The notes under the pieces were generated by a model. That model did not search any database, was not told where the DNA came from, and was given only the letters and a program-made list of their open reading frames with translations. The translations under genes were made by a program, and so were the position numbers. DNA of 64,000 bases, from the NCBI RefSeq assembly GCF_025995175.1, contig NZ_BAPV01000004.1:186001-250000 (forward strand), in the 5' to 3' direction. This DNA is from Asaia krungthepensis NRIC 0535. GTDB lineage: Bacteria; Pseudomonadota; Alphaproteobacteria; Acetobacterales; Acetobacteraceae. This document shows positions 27,791 through 37,655 of the stretch, piece after piece (the stretch's first letter is position 1; every line of letters starts with the position of its first letter).

Positions 27791-27977
27791 TGAACCGCAT
27801 TGCTTAATTAGGGTCCTGACATGGAGCTGCGAGTAACGTGGGATGTTGTGAATTGTTTCGTCTTTGAACTAGAATTTAGCTGACGTCATGATAAGGCGGC
27901 CTCAAATAACGTATGTCTCAGACACCAGATGGCGCATGTGACCGCTCCTGGATTTGGGTGATGGAAGACGAGAAGAG

Positions 27978-29291
27978 ATGACTGATCAGACGGGCCCCGA
28001 CCGGACCCAGCCTGCGCGCCATGCTGCGCCCCACCCTTCTGCCTCGCCCTCACCGGGCAAGCCGCGCCGCAGGCGTCGGCTCCTCTTCATTATCGGCGGC
28101 ATTCTGGTTGTGCTTCTGGCCGTGGCCTTCCTCAGGCCTCACGGCACGAAGACTCACGGCACACGCGGCAGTCATCGTGGCAGCGCCAGCGCGCAGCGCA
28201 ATGGCGACGCCACACCGGTTGCGGTCGCCGTGGTGAAGACAGGCGACATGCCCGAAATCCTGACCGAGCTCGGCACGGTGGTGCCCATCACAAACGTGAC
28301 GGTGCAGGCCCGCGTGAGCGGCTACATCATGAATGTGGAGTTCAAGGAAGGGCAGCACGTGAAGGCCGGTGACGAGCTGGTGCTCATCGATCCGCGTCCT
28401 TATCAGGTTGCGCTGGAGCAGCAACTCGGCACGCTGAAGCAGGATCAGGCCCAGCTGGCCGATGCCCGCATCAATGCAGGGCGCTATGACAAGCTGATCA
28501 AGCAAAACTCGATTGCGGCCATGACCGCCATCGATGCGCAATACAAGGTCCAGCAGCTTGAAGGCACGGTCAAGCTCGACCAGGCCAATGTCGATAATGC
28601 GCGCCTGAACCTTTATTACTGCCATATCATCGCCCCCGTCGATGGGCGCGTCGGCATCCGCGCCGTCGATATGGGCAATTACTTCACAGCCGGGCAGTCA
28701 GGCGGCTTGACCATTCTGACGCAGATGCAGCCGATCTCGGTCATCTTCACCTTGCCTCAGGATCAGTTGCCGCAGGTCATGGACAGGCTGCATGCGGTTG
28801 GTCAGCTTCCGGTCGAGGCATGGGACAGCGCGAACCTGAACAGGATTGCCACCGGCACCGTCAAGGCGCTGGATAGCCAGATCGACACCGCGACGGGCAC
28901 GGTTCGCATGCGCGCCATTTTCAGCAACGAGGACGAGCACCTCTTTCCGAACCAGTTCGTCAATGCCCGCCTGCTGGTCGATACGCTGCACAACGTCATC
29001 CTGCTCTCGTCCAATGCGCTTCAGACCGGTCCGGACGGGCAGTTCGTCTATGTCGTCAAGGACGACAACACGGTCGAGGTCCGCAATGTCACGACCGGTA
29101 TCGCCAGCAATGACGTGACCGTCATCAAGACCGGGCTCAAACTGGGCGAGCGCGTGGTGACCGATGGTACCAACCATCTGCGCCCCGGTGCCAAGGTGAG
29201 CATCCCTGCCGATAGCGGAAATGCTGCGGACAACGCAGGCAAAGGCGAAGCCATGACTGCGCCCGCCCCCGCAGCCAAGCCCGCGCAGTAA
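27978..29291 (+). CDS. mdtA: RND efflux periplasmic adaptor (MdtA/AcrA family)
   Basis: A membrane fusion protein that links the RND pump to the outer-membrane channel. The 437-aa chain has one N-terminal membrane segment (about 34-52) after a basic stretch, the barrel-sandwich/lipoyl halves (VSGYIMNVEFKEGQHV and the matching APVDGRVGIR), a coiled-coil hairpin between them (about 145-205), and a beta-barrel domain. The start is the ATG giving MTDQTG, preceded by GAGAAGAG. It is the first gene of a four-gene pump operon and mdtB follows after eight bases. Confidence 0.93.
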   Translation: MTDQTGPDRTQPARHAAPHPSASPSPGKPRRRRRLLFIIGGILVVLLAVAFLRPHGTKTHGTRGSHRGSASAQRNGDATPVAVAVVKTGDMPEILTELGTVVPITNVTVQARVSGYIMNVEFKEGQHVKAGDELVLIDPRPYQVALEQQLGTLKQDQAQLADARINAGRYDKLIKQNSIAAMTAIDAQYKVQQLEGTVKLDQANVDNARLNLYYCHIIAPVDGRVGIRAVDMGNYFTAGQSGGLTILTQMQPISVIFTLPQDQLPQVMDRLHAVGQLPVEAWDSANLNRIATGTVKALDSQIDTATGTVRMRAIFSNEDEHLFPNQFVNARLLVDTLHNVILLSSNALQTGPDGQFVYVVKDDNTVEVRNVTTGIASNDVTVIKTGLKLGERVVTDGTNHLRPGAKVSIPADSGNAADNAGKGEAMTAPAPAAKPAQ

Positions 29292-29299
29292 GCCCGCCC

Positions 29300-32200
29300 A
29301 TGAATCCGTCTCGCCTTTTCATCGATCGCCCGGTCGCCACATCGCTCCTGATGCTGGCGATCATGCTGACCGGTCTGCTCGGCTATCACTTTCTGCCGAT
29401 TTCGGCCCTGCCTCAGGTGGAATATCCGACCATCACGGTCTCGACCTTCTATCCGGGCGCAGGACCGGATGTGATGGCGACCTCGGTCACGGCGCCGCTC
29501 GAAACCCAGCTTGGCCAGATGCCGGGCCTCGACCAGATGACCTCGCAGTCATCGGGCGGCGCTTCGGTCATCACGCTGCGCTTCGGGCTCGACATGTCGA
29601 TGGATATTGCCGAGCAGGAAGTCCAGGCCGCCATCAACCAGTCCAATTCACTCCTGCCGACCGACCTTCCGGCGCCGCCGATCTATGCCAAGGTCAACCC
29701 GGCCGATACCCCCGTGCTCACTCTGGGCATCACATCGCGTACCCTGCCCCTGACCGAGGTCCAGGATTTCGTGAATACGCGCCTCCAGCAGCGCGTCAGC
29801 CAGATTTCCGGCGTGGGTCTCGTCACGCTTTCGGGGGGGAATCGCAAGGCAATACGCGTCCGGATCAACATCCCCAAGCTGACTTCCTACGGTATTGCTA
29901 TCGACACGGTGCGCACCACCATCGGCACCGTCAACATCAACTCCCCTACGGGCACGTTTGACGGGCCGCATCGCTCGACCACACTGCGTATCGACGGTCA
30001 GATCTCCTCAGTCGACCAGTTGATGAACCAGATCATCGCTTATCAGAACAATGGCCCGATCCGCCTGCGCGATGTCGGCACCGTTGTTCAGGGCCCAGAG
30101 AACGATCAGCTTGCTGCCTGGTCGGACAAGACCCCGGCACTGATCCTGAACGTGCAGCGCCAGCCGGGCGCCAATGTGATTTCGGTGGTCGATAACGTGC
30201 TGGCCGTATTGCCCCAGTTGCGCAAGACCCTGCCACCCGGAATCGAGATCACCCCTCTCACAGACCGCACCACCACCATTCGCGCCTCGGTGGCGGATGT
30301 GGAATTCGAGCTGGGCATGGCCATGCTGCTCGTGGTGGCCGTGATCTTCGTGTTCCTGTTCAACGTGCCTGCCACCATCATCCCGAGCCTGAGCGTGCCG
30401 CTCTCGCTGATCGGCACGCTGGCGGTGATGTATCTGCTCGATTTCTCGCTCGATAATCTCTCGCTCATGGCTCTGACCATCGCGACGGGCTTCGTGGTCG
30501 ATGACGCCATCGTGGTGATCGAGAATATCGCGCGCTACATCGAGATGGGCGAAGATCGCTACACCGCCGCCGTCAAGGGCTCGCAGGAGATCGGCTTCAC
30601 CATCATCTCACTGACGGTGTCGCTCATCGCCGTGCTGATCCCTTTGCTGTTCATGAGCGATGTGGTCGGGCGCCTGTTCCACGAATTTGCGATGACGCTG
30701 GCCATCACCATCGTGATTTCGGCCATCGTCTCGATCACCCTCGTGCCCATGATGTGCGCCCGCCTGCTGAGCGAGCGCAGCCATGACGAACATGCGAGCA
30801 CGCGCTTTCAGCGCGTCGCGGCCCGCGTTGGCAATGCCATCGAGCGGATGATCGCCACCTATGCACGCTGGCTCGATTTCGTCCTGCGCCACCAGACGGG
30901 AACCCTGCTTGTTGCGTTGGGAACCTTCGTGCTGACCGTGTTCCTCGCCGTGATCATCCCCAAGGGGTTCTTTCCCCGTCAGGATACCGGCGTGGTGCAG
31001 GGTATCACCGAAATGGCGCAGGCCATCTCGTTCGACAGCATGAAGAAGCATCAGGAGGCGGTCATAGCCGCCGTGCTCGACGATCCGGATGTGGCCAGTG
31101 TGTCGAGCTTCGTCGGTATCGACGGGCAGAACATGACGCTCAATGTCGGGCGCATGCTGATCAACCTCAAACCCCTCGAACAGCGTACGAGCGGGCTCTC
31201 CGCCATTCTCAGGCGCCTTGCCGACCGGGGCAGTTCCACCCCCGGGGCTCGGCTGTTCCTTCAGCCTGTCCAGGATCTGTCGCTCGACTCCACGGTTTCG
31301 GCCACGCAGTATCAGTTCCTGCTCGAAAACCCGGATTACGACACCTTCAAGACCTGGGTGCCCAAGCTGCTCACGGCGTTGCAGCAGGAACCCGCTTTGG
31401 CCGATGTCACCTCAGACCTCCAGGCCGAGGGGCTTGTTGCCCATGTCGATCTCGATCGCACCAATGGGGCGCGCTACTCGATCACGCCGCAGACCATCGA
31501 TAACCTGCTCTATGACAGCTATGGTCAGCGCCAGATCTCGACCATCTACACGCAGTCCAACCAGTATCGCGTGATCCTCGAGACAGAGCCGCGCTTCCAG
31601 CATGATCTGGCGAGCCTCGGTCAGCTTTATCTGCCCGGCATCTCCAGCGAGGCAGGTCAGAGCTCGTCCGGTCCGACCCGCCTGCCCACATCGGGTCTCG
31701 TGCCCCTGCATCAGGTGACGACCATTACCAAGGGACTCGCCCCGCTGCTGATCACGCATTTCGGGCAGTTCCCGGCCACCACCGTGTCGTTCAACGTGGC
31801 CGAGGGCTATTCGCTGGGTGCAGCGACGAACGCCATCGACCATGCCGCCTCGACCATTGGCCTGCCCCCTGCTTTCCAGACCGCGTTCCAGGGAACGGCC
31901 GCAGCATTCCGATCCTCGCTGAGCAATGAACTCTATCTGGTGATTGCGGCGCTTGTGGCCGTCTATATCGTGCTGGGCGTGCTCTATGAGAGCTTTATCC
32001 ATCCCATCACGATCCTCTCGACCCTGCCCTCCGCGGCCATCGGGGCGCTGCTTGCGCTCTCGCTCTGCGGCATGGATCTGGATGTGATGGGGATCATCGG
32101 CATCGTGCTGCTGATCGGTATCGTCAAGAAAAACGCCATCATGATGATCGACTTCGCGCTTGAAGCCGAACGTCTGGATGGTCTGCCTCCGTTCGATGCC

Positions 32201-32479
32201 ATCCGTCGCGCGGCGCTGCTGCGTTTTCGTCCGATCCTGATGACGACACTCGCCGCCTTCTTCGGTGCCCTGCCGCTCATGCTGGGCCACGGTGTGGGGT
32301 CGGAGCTGCGTCGTCCGCTCGGCGTGTCGATTGTGGGTGGGTTGCTGCTATCGCAGCTTCTGACCCTGTTCACCACCCCGGTCATCTATCTGCTGATGGA
32401 CCGCATCGCCGCCGCCACGCGCCGTCGCTTCGGCCTGCGCTCCATGTCCGAACGTCTTGCCGAACAGGGTGGCGAGTGA
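29300..32479 (+). CDS. mdtB: RND efflux transporter, MdtB-like
   Basis: A 1059-aa inner-membrane resistance-nodulation-division transporter with twelve membrane helices and two large periplasmic loops. The proton-relay pair appears as DD in GFVVDDAIVVIENI of helix 4 (about 398-411). MdtB and MdtC form a heteromultimer in E. coli, where they export bile salts, novobiocin and other compounds. The opening MNPSRLFIDRPVATSLLM is typical of MdtB. Its TGA overlaps the GTG of the next gene by four bases. Confidence 0.93.
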   Translation: MNPSRLFIDRPVATSLLMLAIMLTGLLGYHFLPISALPQVEYPTITVSTFYPGAGPDVMATSVTAPLETQLGQMPGLDQMTSQSSGGASVITLRFGLDMSMDIAEQEVQAAINQSNSLLPTDLPAPPIYAKVNPADTPVLTLGITSRTLPLTEVQDFVNTRLQQRVSQISGVGLVTLSGGNRKAIRVRINIPKLTSYGIAIDTVRTTIGTVNINSPTGTFDGPHRSTTLRIDGQISSVDQLMNQIIAYQNNGPIRLRDVGTVVQGPENDQLAAWSDKTPALILNVQRQPGANVISVVDNVLAVLPQLRKTLPPGIEITPLTDRTTTIRASVADVEFELGMAMLLVVAVIFVFLFNVPATIIPSLSVPLSLIGTLAVMYLLDFSLDNLSLMALTIATGFVVDDAIVVIENIARYIEMGEDRYTAAVKGSQEIGFTIISLTVSLIAVLIPLLFMSDVVGRLFHEFAMTLAITIVISAIVSITLVPMMCARLLSERSHDEHASTRFQRVAARVGNAIERMIATYARWLDFVLRHQTGTLLVALGTFVLTVFLAVIIPKGFFPRQDTGVVQGITEMAQAISFDSMKKHQEAVIAAVLDDPDVASVSSFVGIDGQNMTLNVGRMLINLKPLEQRTSGLSAILRRLADRGSSTPGARLFLQPVQDLSLDSTVSATQYQFLLENPDYDTFKTWVPKLLTALQQEPALADVTSDLQAEGLVAHVDLDRTNGARYSITPQTIDNLLYDSYGQRQISTIYTQSNQYRVILETEPRFQHDLASLGQLYLPGISSEAGQSSSGPTRLPTSGLVPLHQVTTITKGLAPLLITHFGQFPATTVSFNVAEGYSLGAATNAIDHAASTIGLPPAFQTAFQGTAAAFRSSLSNELYLVIAALVAVYIVLGVLYESFIHPITILSTLPSAAIGALLALSLCGMDLDVMGIIGIVLLIGIVKKNAIMMIDFALEAERLDGLPPFDAIRRAALLRFRPILMTTLAAFFGALPLMLGHGVGSELRRPLGVSIVGGLLLSQLLTLFTTPVIYLLMDRIAAATRRRFGLRSMSERLAEQGGE

Positions 32480-35400
32480 ACATCACACGCCCCTTCATCC
32501 TGCGGCCGGTAGCCACCTCGCTCCTGACCGCAGCGATGCTGATTGCTGGGCTTCTGGCCTATACCATGTTGCCCGTGGCCGATCTGCCTAATGTGGATAT
32601 GCCCGTCATCATGGTACAGGCGCAGCAATCCGGCGGTTCCCCGACCGAAATTGCGAGTACCATCGCAGCCCCCCTGGAGCGTCATCTTGGTGCCATAGCG
32701 GGTCTGTCGGAAATGACCTCGCAATCCATGGTTAATCAGGCGCGGATCATCCTGCAATTCGATCTGTCGCGTGACATCAATGGGGCCGCGCGCGATGTCG
32801 AGGCCGCCCTGCAAGCCGCCCGTGCCGATCTGCCCACCACGCTGCGCACAAATCCGAGCTATCAGAAGGCGAACCCGAACGGCGCGCCTATTCTGGTCAT
32901 GGCGCTTACCTCCCCCACCAAGACGCCGGCCATGCTCTATGACCAGGCGACCAACGTGCTGCAACAGCAGCTCAGCCAGGTGCAGGGTGTGGGTGAAGTC
33001 GAAGTGGGCGGCGGCGCCCTGCCCGCCGTGCGTGTGGAGGTCAACCCCCTTCTGCTCTACAAGTTCGGCATCGGTTTCGAGGATGTGCGCGCTGCACTGG
33101 CCTCCGCCAACGCCCATACGCCCAAGGGTTTTATCGATCAGGGTGGCTATCGCTTCACGCTCGATACCAATGACCAAGCCGAAACGGCACAGGCCTATCG
33201 TGATCTGATTATCGCCTATCGCAATACGCGCCCCGTACGACTCTCGAGCGTTGCCGAGGTCAATGACAGCGTCGAAAACCTGCGCACACTGGGCGTCTAT
33301 AACGGGCAGCGCGCCGTGGTGGGGCTGGTTTTCGCCCAAGCCGGGGCGAACGTGGTCAAGACGACCGACCAGATCAAGGCGCGGCTTCCGCTCATCCGCG
33401 CAGCGCTGCCCCCCGATATCGACCTGCATATCGCCGTCGACCGCTCCAAGACCATTCGCGCCGCCCTGGACGATACCAAGCTCACCCTCATCCTCGCCGT
33501 GGTGCTTGTCGTGCTGGTCGTGCTCGTCTTCCTGCAATCGGCCCCGGCCATTCTGGTTCCGGCGATTGTGGTGCCAACCTCGATTATCGCGACCTTCGCC
33601 GCCATGAAGCTGCTGGGCTATCAGCTCGACAACATGTCGCTCATGGCGCTCACCATCTCGACCGGCTTCGTGGTGGATGACGCCATTGTGGTGCTGGAAA
33701 ATATCACCCGCTACCTCGAGAAAGGCCATTCCCCGCTCAAGGCCGCGTTGATCGGAGCGGGTGAAGTCGCGTTCACGGTTGTGTCCATCACCCTGTCGCT
33801 GATTGCGGTGTTCGTGCCGATCATTCTGCTGGGCGGGATTGCCGGGCGTCTGTTCCATGAATTCGCCATGACCATTTCGATCACGCTGGTGATCTCGATG
33901 ATCCTGTCGCTCTCCCTCACTCCCATGATCTGCGCCATGCTCCTGCGCCCGGCGAAAGAGGCCCATAAGCGTGCGCGCATTGCTGTCATCATCGACCGCG
34001 AAATCACCCGCATCACCGATGGCTATGTCGCTTCGCTCGACTGGTCGCTGCGCCATCGCTGGCTGATGCTGCTCAGCCTGCCACTGACACTCTTCATCGC
34101 AGGCGCCCTTTTCGTGAAGATGCCGAAAGGCTTTTTCCCTGACGAGGATACCGGCATGATGATGGGCCATATCATCGGCGATCAGTCGGCGTCGTTCAGT
34201 CAGATGAGCGAGAAGACCTATCAGGTAGCCAGGACCGTCTCGAAAGACCGCGATGTCGCGGCTATTGTGGGGTTTCTCGGTGGGCGTCAGGCCAACCAGG
34301 CCAATCTTTTTTCGTCGCTCAAGGATAAATCCGCCCGCAATGATACCGTGACCCAGACGATCGAGCGCCTGGGCCGCAAATTCAGCCACATGGTGGGTGC
34401 CGAGGTCTTTTTCATGGCACCTGGCGCCGTTCGTGCAGGCGCCCGCGGTGGCAATGCCTCCTATCAATACGCCCTTCAGGGGCCCGATGCCGATGAGCTG
34501 TTCACCCTCACACCCAAGGTGGTCGAAGCCTTCCAGAAAATCCCGGGACTGATGGATGTTTCTTCCGATCTGAGCGAGGGCGGTTCGGCGCTGGATGTGA
34601 AGATCAACCGTGATCTCTCCTCGCGCTTCCAGATCACCCCGCAGCTCGTCTCGAACATCCTGTTCGATGCCTATGGCCAGCGGGCGGCCTCGGTCATCTA
34701 CAAGCCTATCAACCAGTATCGCGTGATCATGGAGGCGGCGCCGCGCTTCTGGAAAGATCCGACCACGTTGCAGCAGGTCTGGATCAGCACCTCGGGCGGA
34801 ACAGCCTCCGGCAGTGTGGCCTCGAACCGGATCCGCGTCGTGACAACCAGTACCGCCTCGACCAGCGTATCGACCGCCGATTCAAACTATCAGAACCAGA
34901 TGGCGAATAGTCTGGCGGGGGGCAGCAATGCCTCGTCTGGCTCCGCGGTGGCAACGAGCGCTGAAACCATGGTGCCGCTCACGCTGACCTCCCATATTGT
35001 GCCTGGCACAACCGCACTGAGTGTGAACCATCAGGGGCAGTCCGTCGCGACCACCGTCTCATTCAACCTCAAGCCCGGAGTCTCGCTGGGCGATGCGGTG
35101 ACCGCCATCAATGCAGCACTGATCAAGCTGCACGTGCCGTCAGACATCCAGGGTGGGTTCGCGGGTAATGCAGCGCTGTTCCAGAAATCGGTCAATGACG
35201 AGCCGCTTCTGATCCTGGCCGCTCTGGCTGCGGTCTATATCGTGCTCGGCGTGCTTTATGAAAGCCTTGTTCATCCGCTGACCATCCTGTCCACCCTCCC
35301 CTCGGCAGGTGTCGGGGCCATTCTGGCACTGCAGATCTTCGGAGAGGAGTTCTCCCTCATTGCGATGATCGGGGTGATCCTGCTGATCGGCATCGTGAAG

Positions 35401-35754
35401 AAAAACGCGATCATGCTGATCGACTTCGCCATGCAGGCGCAGCGCGAAGGGGCCTCCCCGGAGGAGGCCATCCGACAGGCCAGCGCCCTGCGCTTTCGCC
35501 CGATCATCATGACCTCGCTCGCGGCGGCGCTGGGCGCGGTTCCGCTCATCATCGCCAATGGCTATGGTGCTGAGCTGCGTCGCCCGCTGGGCATCTCCAT
35601 TCTTGGTGGTCTGGTGGTGAGCCAGGCCCTCACCCTCTACAGCACGCCCGCCGTGTTCCTGACGCTCGATGCGATGGGACGCAGGATCTCACGGCTTTTC
35701 CAATCCGCCTTCATGCTTTTTCGCCGGCCCCATCAGGATCAGACCCAAGGATGA
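32476..35754 (+). CDS. mdtC: RND efflux transporter, MdtC-like, with low-complexity insertion
   Basis: A 1092-aa RND transporter, the second pump subunit. The helix 4 relay GFVVDDAIVVLENI is intact (about 396-409). A Ser/Thr/Ala/Asn-rich stretch at about 775-830, not seen in mdtB, lies in the second periplasmic loop and looks like a flexible insertion. The start is a GTG (ATG-less overlap GTGA with mdtB). The C terminus overlaps the outer-membrane gene by four bases. MdtB plus MdtC side by side indicates a heterotrimeric pump. Confidence 0.93.
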   Translation: MNITRPFILRPVATSLLTAAMLIAGLLAYTMLPVADLPNVDMPVIMVQAQQSGGSPTEIASTIAAPLERHLGAIAGLSEMTSQSMVNQARIILQFDLSRDINGAARDVEAALQAARADLPTTLRTNPSYQKANPNGAPILVMALTSPTKTPAMLYDQATNVLQQQLSQVQGVGEVEVGGGALPAVRVEVNPLLLYKFGIGFEDVRAALASANAHTPKGFIDQGGYRFTLDTNDQAETAQAYRDLIIAYRNTRPVRLSSVAEVNDSVENLRTLGVYNGQRAVVGLVFAQAGANVVKTTDQIKARLPLIRAALPPDIDLHIAVDRSKTIRAALDDTKLTLILAVVLVVLVVLVFLQSAPAILVPAIVVPTSIIATFAAMKLLGYQLDNMSLMALTISTGFVVDDAIVVLENITRYLEKGHSPLKAALIGAGEVAFTVVSITLSLIAVFVPIILLGGIAGRLFHEFAMTISITLVISMILSLSLTPMICAMLLRPAKEAHKRARIAVIIDREITRITDGYVASLDWSLRHRWLMLLSLPLTLFIAGALFVKMPKGFFPDEDTGMMMGHIIGDQSASFSQMSEKTYQVARTVSKDRDVAAIVGFLGGRQANQANLFSSLKDKSARNDTVTQTIERLGRKFSHMVGAEVFFMAPGAVRAGARGGNASYQYALQGPDADELFTLTPKVVEAFQKIPGLMDVSSDLSEGGSALDVKINRDLSSRFQITPQLVSNILFDAYGQRAASVIYKPINQYRVIMEAAPRFWKDPTTLQQVWISTSGGTASGSVASNRIRVVTTSTASTSVSTADSNYQNQMANSLAGGSNASSGSAVATSAETMVPLTLTSHIVPGTTALSVNHQGQSVATTVSFNLKPGVSLGDAVTAINAALIKLHVPSDIQGGFAGNAALFQKSVNDEPLLILAALAAVYIVLGVLYESLVHPLTILSTLPSAGVGAILALQIFGEEFSLIAMIGVILLIGIVKKNAIMLIDFAMQAQREGASPEEAIRQASALRFRPIIMTSLAAALGAVPLIIANGYGAELRRPLGISILGGLVVSQALTLYSTPAVFLTLDAMGRRISRLFQSAFMLFRRPHQDQTQG

Positions 35755-37289
35755 CTTCCTCTCCGTCCCGCTCAGCCCGACGTATGTCCCTCCTTGCCGC
35801 GTGCTGCATGCCCCTGCTTTCGGGCTGCTTCATGGTGGGCCCCGATTATCATCGCCCCCATGCGGTCATCTCGGCCCACTTCAAGGAAGCCCCCACACCC
35901 CCAGCCGGGTGGGGTGTGGCCAGGCCGCAGCTTGCCGAAGCGCCCAAAGGCGCCTGGTGGGAGGTGTATCATGACCCTCAGCTCAACTGGCTTGAGTCGC
36001 AGGTCGCGATATCGAACCAGAACGTGAAGCAATATGAGGCGCAGTATCGCAAGGCCGAGGCGACGATCGATTCGATCCGTGCGCAGCTTTTCCCGACACT
36101 GTCCGGCTCGTTCAGCTTCAGCCGCAACGCCCAGGGCAGCGGCTCTCGCAGCGCGAGTTCGGGATCGGTGGTCAATTACTCCAGCACCACAACGGTCAAT
36201 ACGTGGAATACCGGCCCCTCGGCTTCCTGGACGCTCGATGTCTGGGGACGTATCCGCCGTCAGATCCAGCAACAGGTGACGGCTACGCAGGCCAGTGCGG
36301 CCGATCTGGCCAATGCGCAGCTTTCCTACCAGTCCCAGCTCGCAAATGCCTATTTCAACCTGCGCTATCAGGACAGCCTGAAAAAACTCTATGAAGACAA
36401 TGTGGGGTATTTCCGTCAGGCCCTGACCATCGTGCAAAACCAGGTCGATGCCGGTGTCACAGACCCGAGTTCGCTCTGGCAGGCGCGATACCAGTTGCAG
36501 CAGACCGAAGCCCAGGCCACACAGGCCGGAATTACCCGGGCACAATATGAGCATGCTATTGCCGTTCTGATCGGTCGGGCGCCTGCCGATCTGACGATCC
36601 CCGTGGGGGCGCTGCCGCTCACCCTGCCTTCGACGCCCAATGCCATCCCATCTGTCCTGCTTCAGCGCCGCCCTGATATCGCTGCGGCGGAGCGGAACAT
36701 GGAAGGATATAATGCCGAGATCGGCTATTATATCGCGGCGTTCTACCCCGAGATCTCGGTCAGTGCGACCTACGGCTATAGCGGCAACCCGCTCCAGACC
36801 CTGGTTCAGGCAGCAACGCGATTCTGGTCACTTGGGGCGTCGTCAACCGAAACGCTCTTCAACGGTGGTGCCCGTACCGCAGCCGTGCGTGAAGCCCGCG
36901 CCGATTACGACGCGTCCGTGGCGACCTATCGCCAGACCGTACTGACGGCGCTTCAGGGTGTTGAGGATAACTTGTCGAATCTGCGCATCCTTCAGCAGCA
37001 GCAGGCTCAGCAGGATGTCGCTGTAAAGTCGGCTCAGGAGGCGGTACGCGTTTCGCTCAACGAATACATGGCAGGAACGCAGACCTACACCACTGTTCTG
37101 ACAAGCCAGCAGAATGCTTTGAGCTATGAGGTGCAGGCTCTCGGTATCCACCAGAGTCAGGCTATTGCCCATGTTGACCTGATCGTGGCGATGGGCGGGG
37201 GCTGGGATGTTTCGCAACTGCCCAGCAAGGCCTCGCTTCAGACAAACAACCCGCTCCTGCCGGAATTCATCTCGAAAACCAGCCAATAG
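35751..37289 (+). CDS. RND efflux outer-membrane lipoprotein (NodT/OprM family)
   Basis: A 512-aa TolC-like outer-membrane factor. The lipobox LSGC (23-26) gives Cys26 as the lipidated residue, followed by MVGPDYHRP, the standard opening of this family. Two outer-membrane efflux repeats (about 75-270 and 285-490) form the helical tunnel and barrel. It overlaps mdtC by four bases, so the tripartite pump is encoded complete. The operon ends with a strong terminator. Confidence 0.93.
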   Translation: MTSSPSRSARRMSLLAACCMPLLSGCFMVGPDYHRPHAVISAHFKEAPTPPAGWGVARPQLAEAPKGAWWEVYHDPQLNWLESQVAISNQNVKQYEAQYRKAEATIDSIRAQLFPTLSGSFSFSRNAQGSGSRSASSGSVVNYSSTTTVNTWNTGPSASWTLDVWGRIRRQIQQQVTATQASAADLANAQLSYQSQLANAYFNLRYQDSLKKLYEDNVGYFRQALTIVQNQVDAGVTDPSSLWQARYQLQQTEAQATQAGITRAQYEHAIAVLIGRAPADLTIPVGALPLTLPSTPNAIPSVLLQRRPDIAAAERNMEGYNAEIGYYIAAFYPEISVSATYGYSGNPLQTLVQAATRFWSLGASSTETLFNGGARTAAVREARADYDASVATYRQTVLTALQGVEDNLSNLRILQQQQAQQDVAVKSAQEAVRVSLNEYMAGTQTYTTVLTSQQNALSYEVQALGIHQSQAIAHVDLIVAMGGGWDVSQLPSKASLQTNNPLLPEFISKTSQ

Positions 37290-37334
37290 GGATACCCCGC
37301 CTCACCTCCCGGCACAGACTGGGAGAGAAACACG

Positions 37335-37371
37335 AAAAAGGGGGAGAGCCTTGCGGCTCTCCCCCTTTTTT
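37335..37371. terminator. Terminator of the MdtABC operon
   Basis: A 16-bp stem (37335-37350 with 37355-37370), loop ttgc, with A run before and T run after. The symmetry makes it bidirectional, serving the convergent DUF1328 gene as well. Confidence 0.92.
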
Positions 37372-37395
37372 ATGGCGCCTCCGAGGAGAGCGTAC

Positions 37396-37569
37396 TCAGG
37401 TCACAGCCTTGCCGACGAAGACGGCAATGACGAGGAAGAGCACGAAGAGAGCGATGAAGAGGAAAAAGAGGATCTTCGCGATGCCTGCCGACGCCGCAGA
37501 GATACCGGTGAAACCGAAAAGCCCTGCAATCAGGGAAATGATCAGGAAAAATATGGCGAGCTTGAGCAT
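37396..37569 (-). CDS. DUF1328 small membrane protein
   Basis: A 57-aa protein made of two hydrophobic helices (about 3-20 and 30-52) with the [21 protein letters not shown] core of the DUF1328 (UPF0391) family. The start is the ATG giving MLKLAI, with GAGGGG upstream. Function unknown; members are often stress induced in alphaproteobacteria. The upstream region carries an EcfG-like promoter similar to that of the CsbD-like gene. Confidence 0.88.
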   Translation of the reverse strand: MLKLAIFFLIISLIAGLFGFTGISAASAGIAKILFFLFIALFVLFLVIAVFVGKAVT

Positions 37570-37599
37570 GGCGAACCCCTCTTTGTTCTGTTCGGGGTC

Positions 37600-37624
37600 A
37601 ACGCGATCTCGCAATGAAAGTTCG
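37600..37624 (-). promoter_or_regulatory. EcfG-like promoter candidate of the DUF1328 gene
   Basis: On the minus strand CGAAC (37624-37620), 16 bases, then CGTT (37603-37600). It has the same 16-base spacing as the candidate before the CsbD-like gene. One base differs from GGAAC. Confidence 0.35.
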
Positions 37625-37655
37625 TCCGGTATTCATCCACCGGTTGAGGCATCTC

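Noticed and set aside
32386-34467. A 693-codon frame opposite mdtC
   Set aside because: Its His/Gly/Arg-rich product has no recognisable domain and it overlaps a clear RND pump gene in full.
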